Source: Streptomyces tailanensis (lineage in GTDB: Bacteria; Actinomycetota; Actinomycetes; Streptomycetales; Streptomycetaceae). From it: a DNA stretch of 64,000 nt. Every line of letters starts with the position of its first letter. Position 1 is the stretch's first letter. Below are positions 36,258-44,570 of the stretch, piece after piece. The notes beneath the pieces were generated by a model that saw only the letters and a list, made by a program, of their open reading frames with translations, was not told the origin of the DNA and did not search any database. Location of the stretch: positions 63,905 to 127,904 of the forward strand of contig NZ_VTHJ01000010.1 in the NCBI RefSeq assembly GCF_008386495.1, in the 5' to 3' direction. Position numbers and translations under genes: made by a program.

Positions 36258-37220
36258 ATGAGTCGCCCCATGGCTTCCCTCCCCTCCGACGCCTCCCCCA
36301 ACCACCTCGCCGTCCGTGCCGAGTTGGAGATGTTGACGACCGAGGCCTTCCGTCCCGAGCTCGCCGACATCGACCGGCTCCCCACCCTCGACATCGCGAA
36401 GCTGATGAACGGCGAGGACGCGACCGTGCCGACGGCGGTGGCGGCGCAGCTCCCGCTGATCGCGGCGGCGATCGACGCGATCGCGGAGCGGATGTCCCGG
36501 GGCGGCCGGCTGATCTACGCGGGCGCGGGTACGGCGGGCCGGCTCGGTGTGCTGGACGCGTCCGAGTGCCCGCCGACGTTCAACACGGCCCCTTCCCAGG
36601 TCGTGGGACTGATCGCGGGCGGCCGGGAGGCGGTGGTGACGTCGATCGAGGGCGCGGAGGACTCGGCGGAACTGGCCCGGACCGACCTCGACGCGCTCAC
36701 CCTCACCCCCGAGGACACGGTGGTCGGCGTCTCCGCCTCCGGCCGTACGCCGTACGCGATCGGCGCGGTGCAGCACGCCCGCGCCCACGGAGCCCTGACG
36801 GTCGGCCTCTCCTGCAACGCGGCCAGCGCGCTCGCGGCGGCCGCCGACCACGGCATCGAGATCGTCGTGGGCCCCGAACTGGTGACCGGCTCGACCCGGC
36901 TGAAGGCAGGCACAGCACAGAAACTCGTCCTCAACATGCTGTCGACGATCACGATGATCCGCCTCGGCAAGACGTACGGGAACCTGATGGTCGACGTACG
37001 CGCCTCCAACGACAAGCTCCGCGCCCGTTCCCACCGCATCGTCGCCCTCGCCACCGGCGCGGCCGACGACGAGATCGAGACGGCCCTCACCGGGTCGAAC
37101 GGCGAGGTGAAGAACGCCATCCTGACCATCCTCAGCGGAGTGGACGCCCCGACGGCCACCCGCCTCCTCACGGAGAACGAGGGCCACCTGCGCGCGGCGC
37201 TGGCGGCGGCGAGACCGTAA
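36258..37220 (+). CDS. murQ: N-acetylmuramic acid 6-phosphate etherase
   Basis: The 320-residue SIS-fold enzyme cleaves the lactyl ether of MurNAc-6-P, giving GlcNAc-6-P and D-lactate. It has AGAGTAGRLGVLDASECPPT with the catalytic Glu, VVGVSASGRTPYAIGAV, and the C-terminal NGEVKNAILTIL. Its product enters through NagA at 57668. ATG at 36258 is favoured; an ATG at 36270 is possible. Its upstream neighbour is an RpiR regulator and a terminator hairpin follows. Confidence 0.94.
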   Translation: MSRPMASLPSDASPNHLAVRAELEMLTTEAFRPELADIDRLPTLDIAKLMNGEDATVPTAVAAQLPLIAAAIDAIAERMSRGGRLIYAGAGTAGRLGVLDASECPPTFNTAPSQVVGLIAGGREAVVTSIEGAEDSAELARTDLDALTLTPEDTVVGVSASGRTPYAIGAVQHARAHGALTVGLSCNAASALAAAADHGIEIVVGPELVTGSTRLKAGTAQKLVLNMLSTITMIRLGKTYGNLMVDVRASNDKLRARSHRIVALATGAADDEIETALTGSNGEVKNAILTILSGVDAPTATRLLTENEGHLRAALAAARP

Positions 37221-37226
37221 GGCGGA

Positions 37227-37251
37227 GCCGGGACAGTAATGCTGTCCCGGC
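37227..37251 (+). terminator. Hairpin after murQ
   Basis: GCCGGGACAG and CTGTCCCGGC are perfect 10-bp arms with a 5-nt loop, 7 bp after the murQ stop. Confidence 0.85.
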
Positions 37252-37257
37252 CCCGCC

Positions 37258-37551
37258 GTGGGACTGACAAGCGGCGACACCGGCACACTCCAACTCTGGG
37301 ACATCGCCACCCAGCAGCCCCTCGGCGGCCCACTGACCACCCCCGGCGACGCCATCACCTCACTGGCTTTCAGCCCCGACAGCACCACCGTCCACGCGTC
37401 CGGCCCCCACGCCCCGCTCCAGCACTACACCATCGCCCCCACCCAGGCCGTCACCCGAATCTGCACCCGCACCGGCGACGCCGACCTGACACCGGCCCAG
37501 TGGCACACATACCTGCCGGACGTGCCGTACCGCGAGGTGTGGGACCGCTGA
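37258..37551 (+). pseudogene. C-terminal remnant of a WD40-repeat protein
   Basis: The frame has one WD40 repeat (GTLQLWDIATQQPLGGPL and ITSLAFSPDSTTVHASG) and a tail, TPAQWHTYLPDVPYREVW, common to the C-terminal end of Streptomyces WD40/kinase proteins. No kinase or other repeats precede it, because murQ's terminator lies there. It is a 97-residue leftover. Confidence 0.75.
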
Positions 37552-37634
37552 AGCCGGCGATGTCAGTGGCGTGTGCGAGTGTGGGGATACCGGTGCTGGT
37601 GAGGAACATCGAATACGAAACGGAGCCGCACGCC

Positions 37635-38249
37635 GTGAATCACGCCCAGCTCACCGCCCTCGGCCGAGCCCTGCGCGTCCTCGGGGAGCACGGCGAGGCC
37701 CTGACCGCCGAGACCCCGGACGCCCGGTTGCACGAGGTCAAGGCGGACATCAAGCGCGCCTTGGAGCTGCTGGACGAGACGGTCACGACGGCCGCCCCGA
37801 CAACGCGCTGCGACGAGCACCCGAACGGCCCGGTCGACGAGGAGGCCCCCGACCGCTGCCTGCTCTGCGAGACCCGCCGCCGCGCCGCCCGCCGCACCGA
37901 GCTCAACGACAGCTACGGCCCTCCCCCACTCTCGACTTCGCTCGAGCGGGGGGACCCCCATCGCCCCACCGGCCCCGCCGCCCCGACCCCGTCCCGCTAC
38001 GGCGTACGGGACGACCGCCCCCAGCCCCAGCAGCGCTGGCTCCCGGAGTCCTGGAACGGCCAGGTCTGGCAGCTCTGCGGCACCCCCCGCCGAGACCGCC
38101 GCGAAGCCGAGCTCTACCTCACCGCCCAACGCCGCGGCCCCCGCCCCGCGATCTCGTACCGCCTGGTCCACGAGTTCACGGACTACGAGGTCCTACGGGT
38201 CTGGGGTGAGCCGGTACGGGTGGACATCGAGCCGATGGGGAACCTGTGA
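37635..38249 (+). CDS. Hypothetical protein carrying an in-frame palindromic repeat
   Basis: From GTG at 37635 (GGAG nearby), the 204-residue protein has a helical first part and a Cys/His cluster (RCDEHPNGP and RCLLCETRRRAARR, residues about 58-85). Its C-terminal domain contains WLPESWNGQVWQLCGTPRR and ISYRLVHEFTDYEVLRVWGE. A common Streptomyces repeat encodes about a dozen residues in the linker (37922-37961). Function unknown. Confidence 0.68.
   Translation: MNHAQLTALGRALRVLGEHGEALTAETPDARLHEVKADIKRALELLDETVTTAAPTTRCDEHPNGPVDEEAPDRCLLCETRRRAARRTELNDSYGPPPLSTSLERGDPHRPTGPAAPTPSRYGVRDDRPQPQQRWLPESWNGQVWQLCGTPRRDRREAELYLTAQRRGPRPAISYRLVHEFTDYEVLRVWGEPVRVDIEPMGNL
37922..37961. repeat. GC-rich palindromic repeat inside a coding region
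   Basis: CCCCCACTCTCGACTTCG then CTCGAGCGGGGGGACCCCCA form the well-known GC-rich hairpin repeat of Streptomyces intergenic DNA. Here it is in frame, coding PPLSTSLERGDPH. Confidence 0.7.
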
Positions 38250-38261
38250 GTGGGCCGCGGC

Positions 38262-38681
38262 TCACGGCACGGAACCACGCTCCACGACCCACTCCATGGG
38301 CTGGCCGGTGATGTCCGCGATCCCGTCGTAGTCCGCGTCGTAGTGCAACACAGTCACGCCGTGCCGCTCGGCCGTGGCCGCGATCAGCAGGTCCGCGACG
38401 GACGTACGACGATGCTGCCCCTTGGCGGCGAACAACCCCTGCACCTCCACCGCGCGAACCCCGATCTCATCGGTCATCGGCAACCAGTCGAAGCCTTCGC
38501 GCACCATCTTGATACGGGCGTGGTCCGCTCCGTTCCGAGTGCTGTAAAGGATCTCCAGATCCATCACCGCGCACGTGGCGACCAAACCTCTGTCGACGAG
38601 CGGCCACAACCGGGCCTTCACCGAAGGATGCTTGAAACGCTCCCACGCACTCTTGTCGACCAGGAATCGCTCTACCGCCAT
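38262..38681 (-). CDS. VapC-type PIN-domain toxin
   Basis: The complete 139-residue PIN protein has all four acidic residues: FLVDKSAWERF (Asp), VMDLEILYSTR (Glu), TSVADLLIAATAERHG (Asp) and VLHYDADYDGIA (Asp). VapC proteins cleave tRNA or rRNA when freed from VapB. It overlaps the antitoxin stop by 10 bp. Unlike the pair at 33.4 kb, this one is intact. Confidence 0.88.
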   Translation of the reverse strand: MAVERFLVDKSAWERFKHPSVKARLWPLVDRGLVATCAVMDLEILYSTRNGADHARIKMVREGFDWLPMTDEIGVRAVEVQGLFAAKGQHRRTSVADLLIAATAERHGVTVLHYDADYDGIADITGQPMEWVVERGSVP

Positions 38682-38878
38682 GCCCCCGCCATCACCTCGG
38701 CGTCCGCCAGGTCGTCGAGCACCCCTTCTTCCAGTAGTTCCACAAAGCGCCGCCGCTTCGCCGCCGCCACGAATTCGGCAAGCGCACCGTTCACCGTGGC
38801 CCGCTTGGTCGAGGTGCCCAGTATCTCGGCGGCCTCGGCCACGAGTGCGTCATCGAGGTCGATCATGGTGCGCGACAC
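38672..38878 (-). CDS. VapB-type antitoxin
   Basis: This 68-residue ribbon-helix-helix antitoxin has MSRTMIDLDDALVAEAAEIL-like N-terminal DNA-binding sequence. Its toxin-binding tail is RRFVELLEEGVLDDLADAEV. GTG at 38878 is chosen because GGAGG sits 5 bp before it; a GTG two codons earlier lies inside that site. It overlaps vapC and precedes it in transcription. Confidence 0.82.
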   Translation of the reverse strand: MSRTMIDLDDALVAEAAEILGTSTKRATVNGALAEFVAAAKRRRFVELLEEGVLDDLADAEVMAGAWR

Positions 38879-38959
38879 AGCCACCTCCAGGCATACGATT
38901 TCCTTGCATCAGTATGCCTGACTTCACCCAGGAGTAACACAAAGCAGAGCCAGCGAGGC

Positions 38960-39172
38960 TCAGCCCGGCAGCCGCCCCGCCTCGTTGACCTGTCGCACCC
39001 GCTCCCGCAGCACCTCCCCCGTCGCCGCTTCCCGCACCGACTCCGGCGGACAGTCCCACTCCCGCCCGCCACCGACGGGCCGCAGCTGCACGTAACCGCC
39101 CTCCTGCCCCATCACCTCACCGAGCCGCCCGTTGCGTACGTCCACGGCGTACGACCGCAGCCGCCCGGTCAC
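38960..39172 (-). CDS. Small conserved actinobacterial protein
   Basis: The 70-residue protein (RSYAVDVRNGRLGEVMGQEG, RPVGGGREWDCPPESVREA) forms a small beta-rich fold by its pattern of Gly and hydrophobic residues. It starts at GTG in a GTGA overlap with the gene before it. Such genes are often near DUF397 clusters, as here. Function unknown. Confidence 0.68.
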   Translation of the reverse strand: MTGRLRSYAVDVRNGRLGEVMGQEGGYVQLRPVGGGREWDCPPESVREAATGEVLRERVRQVNEAGRLPG

Positions 39173-39411
39173 GTCTCCGCCGCCTTGCGCAGTACGTCGG
39201 CGAGCCGCGACGCGACCTGGATGTTGCAGCGGCCCAAGTCCACAAGCGCGTCCGGGAGTTCGCTGGCCCCCGTCAGCGGGTCGACCCGCAACGACGGCAG
39301 GATGATCCCCACCCCGCGCAACGCCTGATCGAGCCGCTCCACGACCTCCTCGGTCGACCCCAGCCGCCCGCCGATCCGCCGCCGCCCGTTCGCCGCCGCT
39401 CTGTTCTTCAT
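39169..39411 (-). CDS. Small hypothetical protein
   Basis: The 80-residue protein starts at MKNRAAANGRRRIGGRLGST. It continues with the amphipathic VVERLDQALRGVGIILPSLR and a predicted helix near the end (VDLGRCNIQVASRLADVLRK). It is co-translated with the next gene and divergent from the XRE regulator. I recognise no family. Confidence 0.65.
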   Translation of the reverse strand: MKNRAAANGRRRIGGRLGSTEEVVERLDQALRGVGIILPSLRVDPLTGASELPDALVDLGRCNIQVASRLADVLRKAAET

Positions 39412-39524
39412 GCCGCTCCCTCCACGCAGAGTTTCCGATTCGCCACACAGCGTGGCCGATAGGTGTCTAGCCTGGCCAGATACGACGCCCCAACATCGAC
39501 GCTGCTGGACAGGGAGTTGTGGCC

Positions 39525-40364
39525 ATGCCAGGACCGAAGGATCTCGACCCGTCGTCGTCTCCACGCGCGATGCTGGGAGCGGAGCTGCGCCACGCCAGAG
39601 AACGGGCAGGCCTCAGCCAAGAGGAACTGGGTCAACGGCTCTTCGTGAGCGGTTCGTTCGTGGGCCAGTTGGAACAGGCCACGCGCCGCATGACACGGGA
39701 TATCGCCCTTCTCATCGACCAAGCCCTGGGTACGGGTGACTTCTTCTCGCGCAACTGCAAGGCAGCGGCCAAGTCCAAGTACCCGGAGCACTTCGCTGAG
39801 GCGGCGGAAGCGGAGGCGCTCGCCGTGGCAATCAGGGAGTACGCGCCCATGTTGATCCCAGGGCTGCTCCAGACACCCGCGTACGCGCGGGCCGTGAACG
39901 TGGCATACGAGCCAACGGCTCCGGAGAAAACCATCGACGCGTGGGTGGAGGGCCGGATGGCACGAACCCGCCTGCTCGACGATTCAACAAGGCCGATGGT
40001 GTGGGCGGTACTTGACGAAGCCGCACTACGACGAGTGACGGGCGGCCCCGCAGTGATGGCCGGGGCCCTGCGCCACGTCGCGAACCTGGGCCGCCGAAGG
40101 CGAGTCATCGTGCAGGTACTGCCGTTCGGCGCCGGAGCACACACTGCGATGCAGGGCTCCCTGAAGCTGATGGACTTCGAGGACGCCGCTCCACTGGTCT
40201 ACCTCGAAGGGGTGCGCACGGGACGGCTGGAGGACGACCCAGCCACCGTCGCCCAGATGAGACTCACCTACGAACTCCTCGCGGCCTCCGCACTCCCGCC
40301 GGAGAACTCTCTGGCCCTGCTCGAAGCGTTGGCCCAGGATTACACCCATGAGGAACATCCCTGA
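39525..40364 (+). CDS. XRE-family regulator with DUF5753 (Scr1-type)
   Basis: The 279-residue protein has a helix-turn-helix (LRHARERAGLSQEELGQRLFVSGSFVGQLEQ, residues about 22-55) and a DUF5753 region (YAPMLIPGLLQTPAYARAV, LMDFEDAAPLVYLEG). This architecture is abundant in Streptomyces, usually beside DUF397 genes, and has been likened to toxin-antitoxin-like regulation. ATG at 39525 has a good ribosome distance. It overlaps the DUF397 gene by 17 bp. Confidence 0.87.
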   Translation: MPGPKDLDPSSSPRAMLGAELRHARERAGLSQEELGQRLFVSGSFVGQLEQATRRMTRDIALLIDQALGTGDFFSRNCKAAAKSKYPEHFAEAAEAEALAVAIREYAPMLIPGLLQTPAYARAVNVAYEPTAPEKTIDAWVEGRMARTRLLDDSTRPMVWAVLDEAALRRVTGGPAVMAGALRHVANLGRRRRVIVQVLPFGAGAHTAMQGSLKLMDFEDAAPLVYLEGVRTGRLEDDPATVAQMRLTYELLAASALPPENSLALLEALAQDYTHEEHP

Positions 40365-40629
40365 TCCCTGCCCGACCGCCACCGTCTGGTTCAAGTCCAG
40401 CTACAGCGGCGGCAGCGGCGGCGACTGCTTGGAAGTCGCCCGCTGGCGCAAGTCGACGTACAGCGGCGGCGGTGGCGACAACTGCCTCGAAGTCGCAGAC
40501 GGCCACCCCACCCACCTCCCCGTCCGCGACTCCAAGAACCCCCTCGGCCCGAAGCTCGTGTTCCGGGCGGCGGCATGGTCGGCGTTCGTCGAGAACCTGA
40601 AGTACCCGAGGCAAGCGGACAGGATCTGA
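40348..40629 (+). CDS. Tandem DUF397 protein
   Basis: The 93-residue protein contains two DUF397 starts in a row: VWFKSSYSGGSGGDCLEVA and WRKSTYSGGGGDNCLEVADG. Most DUF397 proteins have one unit, so this is an internal duplication. DUF397 proteins work with XRE-DUF5753 partners; the exact role is unknown. It overlaps its partner by 17 bp. Confidence 0.86.
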   Translation: MRNIPDPCPTATVWFKSSYSGGSGGDCLEVARWRKSTYSGGGGDNCLEVADGHPTHLPVRDSKNPLGPKLVFRAAAWSAFVENLKYPRQADRI

Positions 40630-40701
40630 CCTAATTGCCTCCTAGCGTGGTCTCGACCGATGGAACCGGAACAAGAACAACAATCCACGGAGGCCGAGAC
40701 C

Positions 40702-41226
40702 ATGAACGCGACCACGAACGACACCGAGCGCGCCGACCTGCTTGAGGTGCTGGCCAACCAGCGGCACTTCCTCCGCTTCACCACCCGCGACCTCACAGAC
40801 GAGGAGGCCGGACGCCGGACCACCGCCAGCGAACTCTGCCTGGGCGGCCTGATCAAACACGTCACGTCGGTGGAACGGAGCTGGGTGGCCTTCATCCTGA
40901 ACGGCCCATCCGCGATGCCCGACTTCACCGCCATGACCGAGGCCGACCAGGCCGAGTACGCCGCCGCGTTCCGGATGCAGCCCGGCGAAACGCTGGCCGG
41001 CGTACTGGCGGAGTACGACGAGGTGGCCCGCCGGACCGACGAACTGGTCGCCGCCCTGCCCGACCTGAACGCCGCCCACCCGCTGCCCAAGGCCCCGTGG
41101 TTCGATGGGGACGCACACTGGTCGGCCCGAAGGGTGCTGATGCACATCGCAGGCGAGACCGCCCAGCACGCCGGCCACGCCGACATCATCCGCGAGTCCC
41201 TGGACGGCGCGAAGAGCATGGGCTGA
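40702..41226 (+). CDS. DinB-family protein
   Basis: From MNATTNDTERADLLEVLANQ (GGAGG nearby), this 174-residue protein has the four-helix DinB/YfiT fold with metal-site histidines in LCLGGLIKHVTSVERSWVAF and VLMHIAGETAQHAGHADIIR. Such proteins may be thiol-dependent transferases or hydrolases. It stands alone and ends at a strong hairpin. Confidence 0.85.
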   Translation: MNATTNDTERADLLEVLANQRHFLRFTTRDLTDEEAGRRTTASELCLGGLIKHVTSVERSWVAFILNGPSAMPDFTAMTEADQAEYAAAFRMQPGETLAGVLAEYDEVARRTDELVAALPDLNAAHPLPKAPWFDGDAHWSARRVLMHIAGETAQHAGHADIIRESLDGAKSMG

Positions 41227-41229
41227 CGC

Positions 41230-41264
41230 GATGCCGGGCCCACGAACATCGTGGGCCCGGCATC
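41230..41264. terminator. Perfect bidirectional terminator
   Basis: GATGCCGGGCCCACGA and TCGTGGGCCCGGCATC are 16-bp perfect arms with a 3-nt loop, between the convergent DinB and tannase-like genes. Confidence 0.92.
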
Positions 41265-41271
41265 ACTCTCC

Positions 41272-42768
41272 CTACTGCCTCACCTTGCTCCGGTAACCCG
41301 ACACCTCACCGATCCACCTCACGAAGTCCCCCGGATCCTGATCCGCCCCATGCCCCGCGTCCCAGTAGTACGACGTGTTGACGTCATCCCCCAACTGCAC
41401 GAGCCGGGCGTGCAGGTTGCCGGCGATCGTGTGGGACGTGTCCGTGTCGTTCGTGCCGAGGCGGATCCACCAGTGTTTGGTGCGCTTGGAGTTGACCTTG
41501 TCGACGAGGTGATACATGGAGTTCATGAGGGCGAGCTTCTCGGGGATGTCCTCGTCGAGGCGGGCGCTGTCGCCGTTCTGCTTGCGGAGGCTCCAGAGGG
41601 TGAAGTGGCGGGCCCGGGTCGTGCCCGTACCGAAGAGGTTGTTCTCGGGGCTGGCCATGTCGAACGTGTCGAAGGACGGAACGCTCTTCCTCCGCGCCCC
41701 GACATGTGTGAGGAAGTCCGCCCAGGTGAAGCTCGCCTTCCCGCCGGACCAGGTGATGAAGGGATTGGCCGCGAGGTACGCCGAGCGGGCCGAGTCCGAC
41801 AGACCGGCCAGGTACTTCGTCGCCGACGGCTCCATGAAGGTACGCAGCAGATAGTCGTCGAGGTTGCGCGCGGTGAGCCTGCCGTACCCCTTCGCCCGCA
41901 GGCCCAGCGAGGCCACATGGTCGGCGTACGCGGTCTTCAGCTCCGCCGAGAGCGCCTGGTCGGCGAGGGCCCCGCTCGCCAGCTTGTTGCCGCCCCAGCA
42001 CCACTCGTACGCCATGTCGGAGTGTTCGAGGTCGGTGATCGGACACCAGGCCCCGACGGCGAAGATGCCGTCACTCGCGTCGGCCGCGCCGATCGCCTCC
42101 AGATACGGCTCGTACAGCGGGCTGTCGCCGGACGCGCCCAGCAGCGACGACAGCGCGCCACCCGCGCTGACGCCGGACGACACGATGCGGTTCACATTCC
42201 CCGGCACGCGGCCCTTGTTGGACTTCAGGTAGCGGACGGCGGCCTTGAGGTCGACGATCGCGGCAGGCGCGACACCGTAGTACACGCCGCTCGCGTCGAC
42301 GAGCGTACGACCCCGCGCCCCCGGCTCCACGACCACGTACCCGGCGGCCAGCGCGAGCGCCTGGCGGGTGGTCGCGCCGCCCATGCCGGTGGCGGTGATG
42401 CCGGTCTTGGCGGCGACGGACGACGGCATGTAACCGCCGACGGCGTTGGCGAGGAGGATGGGCGCGCCACTCGCGTCCACCGCCGTGCCGTCGATCTTCA
42501 CGGGGACGCAGACGTTCAGCGACTGGTACGCGGCGTCGACCGGGTTCGCGACGTACGAGGCGACCTTGTAGAAGCGGTAGACGACCTCGTGGGCGGTGCC
42601 GGTGGCGTCGGTGATGGTGACCGTCTGCTCGGTGTAGGCGGACGGGTCGAAGACCAGGGCGTCGGCGGCGGAAACTCTGCTCGCGGCCCGCGCGCTGGAG
42701 GCAAACCCGACCGCCGGTACCGCGGCGGCGGCCGCACTGAGTCCCTTGACCACGGTTCTGCGCTGCAC
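41272..42768 (-). CDS. Secreted tannase-like esterase (subtype B tannase family)
   Basis: The 498-residue protein begins VQRRTVVKGLSAAAAAVPAV, a twin-arginine-type signal peptide ending near ARA-A. The catalytic core has IVSSGVSAGGALSSLLG (nucleophile Ser in GxSxG), and a likely terminal His is in YYWDAGHGADQDPGDF. WCWGG and HWWIRLGTNDTDTSHTIAG are typical of subtype B tannases, which hydrolyse galloyl or related aromatic esters. GTG at 42768 follows GGAG. The actual substrate is not known. Confidence 0.83.
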   Translation of the reverse strand: MQRRTVVKGLSAAAAAVPAVGFASSARAASRVSAADALVFDPSAYTEQTVTITDATGTAHEVVYRFYKVASYVANPVDAAYQSLNVCVPVKIDGTAVDASGAPILLANAVGGYMPSSVAAKTGITATGMGGATTRQALALAAGYVVVEPGARGRTLVDASGVYYGVAPAAIVDLKAAVRYLKSNKGRVPGNVNRIVSSGVSAGGALSSLLGASGDSPLYEPYLEAIGAADASDGIFAVGAWCPITDLEHSDMAYEWCWGGNKLASGALADQALSAELKTAYADHVASLGLRAKGYGRLTARNLDDYLLRTFMEPSATKYLAGLSDSARSAYLAANPFITWSGGKASFTWADFLTHVGARRKSVPSFDTFDMASPENNLFGTGTTRARHFTLWSLRKQNGDSARLDEDIPEKLALMNSMYHLVDKVNSKRTKHWWIRLGTNDTDTSHTIAGNLHARLVQLGDDVNTSYYWDAGHGADQDPGDFVRWIGEVSGYRSKVRQ

Positions 42769-42906
42769 TTCCGTCTCCTGTCTTCTGTCTTCACGGCTCG
42801 TTCGGACAGGGGGAAGTGCAGCACAATCCACCGATTGCCCACAAGATTGTCAGCGATTTTGGCGAGAATCTAAGGAAGGGGTTCATGAGCCGGAGGTCAC
42901 GGGACG

Positions 42907-44442
42907 TCAGGCGAGGGGAGCCGAGCGCAGCGGCATCGCCTCGAACTCGTACCCCTCCCAGATCCTCCGCGACGCCTCGTCCGGGTACGCCCTCACCTCC
43001 GGCTCCACGTCCAGAACCTGCGTCAGCCGACGCTCCCCGTCGTACGCCGCCCAGCCCGGTTCCCCGGTCCGCGCGAACGCCGTCCACGCCGACTGGAGGC
43101 GGTCGGTCAGCGCCTTCGCCTCCGGCGGGACACCGCTGCCCGCGAACAGCAGGTTGCCGAGGTCCGCGTCGTACGTGCCGAAGAGCAGCGGGATGTCCAG
43201 GCCGTGACAGGCGCCGAGCCTGCCGCCGTAACCCGGCGCCGGCCAGGTCAGCTCGTACATGTGTGCCCGGCCGCCGCCCGCGATCTGCGCCTCGGCCAGA
43301 TGGAGGGACGGCATGCCGAACAGCCAGTCCGTCTGTACGCGTTCGAACAGCGCGCCCGGTGCGGCGTCCGGGAAGGCCGCGCGGTAGGCCGCTTCGCCGT
43401 CCGGGCCCGGCGCGAACATCCGCAGCGCCCACGCGTCCTGCTCCTCGCCGAGCTTGCCGAGCATGCCGCCGAGGGCGAGGAACAGCCGGAACTCGTCGCG
43501 GTTGTGTCCGACGATCAGCTCCACGTCGCGGGCCACGCCCGCCGCGAGCGCCTGCCAGGGGGTGCACGGCAGCACCTCGCCGTCGACGACAGGCGCGAAG
43601 GGCGTGACGGTGGGCGCCGCCTGGCCCCACCTGTCCTCGTACTTCCGCATCTTGGCCCCCAACGCCTCGCCCGCGGCGGTGAGTTGACGCGGGTCGACGT
43701 CGGCCAGCGCGGCGGCGGTCGCCGGGAGACCGACCTCCTTGGCGATCTCGCCCGCGATGTCCCGGGCGAGTTCGTCGGAGAAGTACGTCCCGGGCACGCT
43801 CTGCGCGACCGCCCGCCGGAACAGGCCCCGCGCGCTCGGCATGGCCAGCAGCGAGGCGATGCACCCCGCCCCCGCCGACTCCCCGAAGACCGTGACCTGC
43901 CCGGGGTCCCCGCCGAACGCCGCGATGTTGTCCCGCACCCACTCCAGCGCGGCGACCTGATCGAGCAGCCCCCGGTTCGCGGGCGCTCCCTCGATACGGG
44001 AGAACCCCTCGATCCCCACCCGGTAGTTGAAGGTGACGACGACCAGATCCCCGGCGCGCGCTAGGTGCTGGGCGTCGTAACCGGGGCTGCCGGAGTGCCC
44101 CAGCTTGTAGGCGCCGCCGTAGATCCACACCATCACCGGCCGCCGGGCGTCCGGATCCACGTCGGGCGTCCACACGTTCACGGTCAGCCAGTCGTCGCCC
44201 GTGGGCGCGTCGAGTGTGCCGGTACGCCCCTCAAACCCGGACTCCTGCGGGGGCGGCGGCCCGAAGTCGTACGCCTCCCGCACCCCCTCCCACTCCCGCA
44301 CGGGCCGAGGCGCCCCGAACCGCGCCTCCCCCACGGGCGGTTCGGCGAACGGGATCCCCCGGAACACCCCGAGCCCACCCTCATCACGCCCACGCACCGC
44401 ACCGCCCACGGTACGCACGACAAGATCACCGGCTGCCGTCAT
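42907..44442 (-). CDS. Type-B carboxylesterase
   Basis: From MTAAGDLVVRTVGGAVRGRD, the 511-residue alpha/beta hydrolase has VMVWIYGGAYKLGHSGSPGY (oxyanion), VTVFGESAGAGCIASLLAMP (nucleophile Ser) and GACHGLDIPLLFGTYD (catalytic His). The acidic member is in VELIVGHNRDEFRLFLALGG. It acts on carboxylic esters and has no signal peptide. A longer upstream frame overlaps the next gene antisense and is rejected. Confidence 0.9.
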   Translation of the reverse strand: MTAAGDLVVRTVGGAVRGRDEGGLGVFRGIPFAEPPVGEARFGAPRPVREWEGVREAYDFGPPPPQESGFEGRTGTLDAPTGDDWLTVNVWTPDVDPDARRPVMVWIYGGAYKLGHSGSPGYDAQHLARAGDLVVVTFNYRVGIEGFSRIEGAPANRGLLDQVAALEWVRDNIAAFGGDPGQVTVFGESAGAGCIASLLAMPSARGLFRRAVAQSVPGTYFSDELARDIAGEIAKEVGLPATAAALADVDPRQLTAAGEALGAKMRKYEDRWGQAAPTVTPFAPVVDGEVLPCTPWQALAAGVARDVELIVGHNRDEFRLFLALGGMLGKLGEEQDAWALRMFAPGPDGEAAYRAAFPDAAPGALFERVQTDWLFGMPSLHLAEAQIAGGGRAHMYELTWPAPGYGGRLGACHGLDIPLLFGTYDADLGNLLFAGSGVPPEAKALTDRLQSAWTAFARTGEPGWAAYDGERRLTQVLDVEPEVRAYPDEASRRIWEGYEFEAMPLRSAPLA

Positions 44443-44570
44443 CGTCGACTCCTCACTGGGAAGCAGGACTGCCGCCCACTCAAACCCAATGAGCTTGCCT
44501 AAGTCAACCAACAGCCCCGGGGGTCGGGTGAGCCCGTCCAACTCCAGCCCCGAGGCCCGGAACTCACGGC

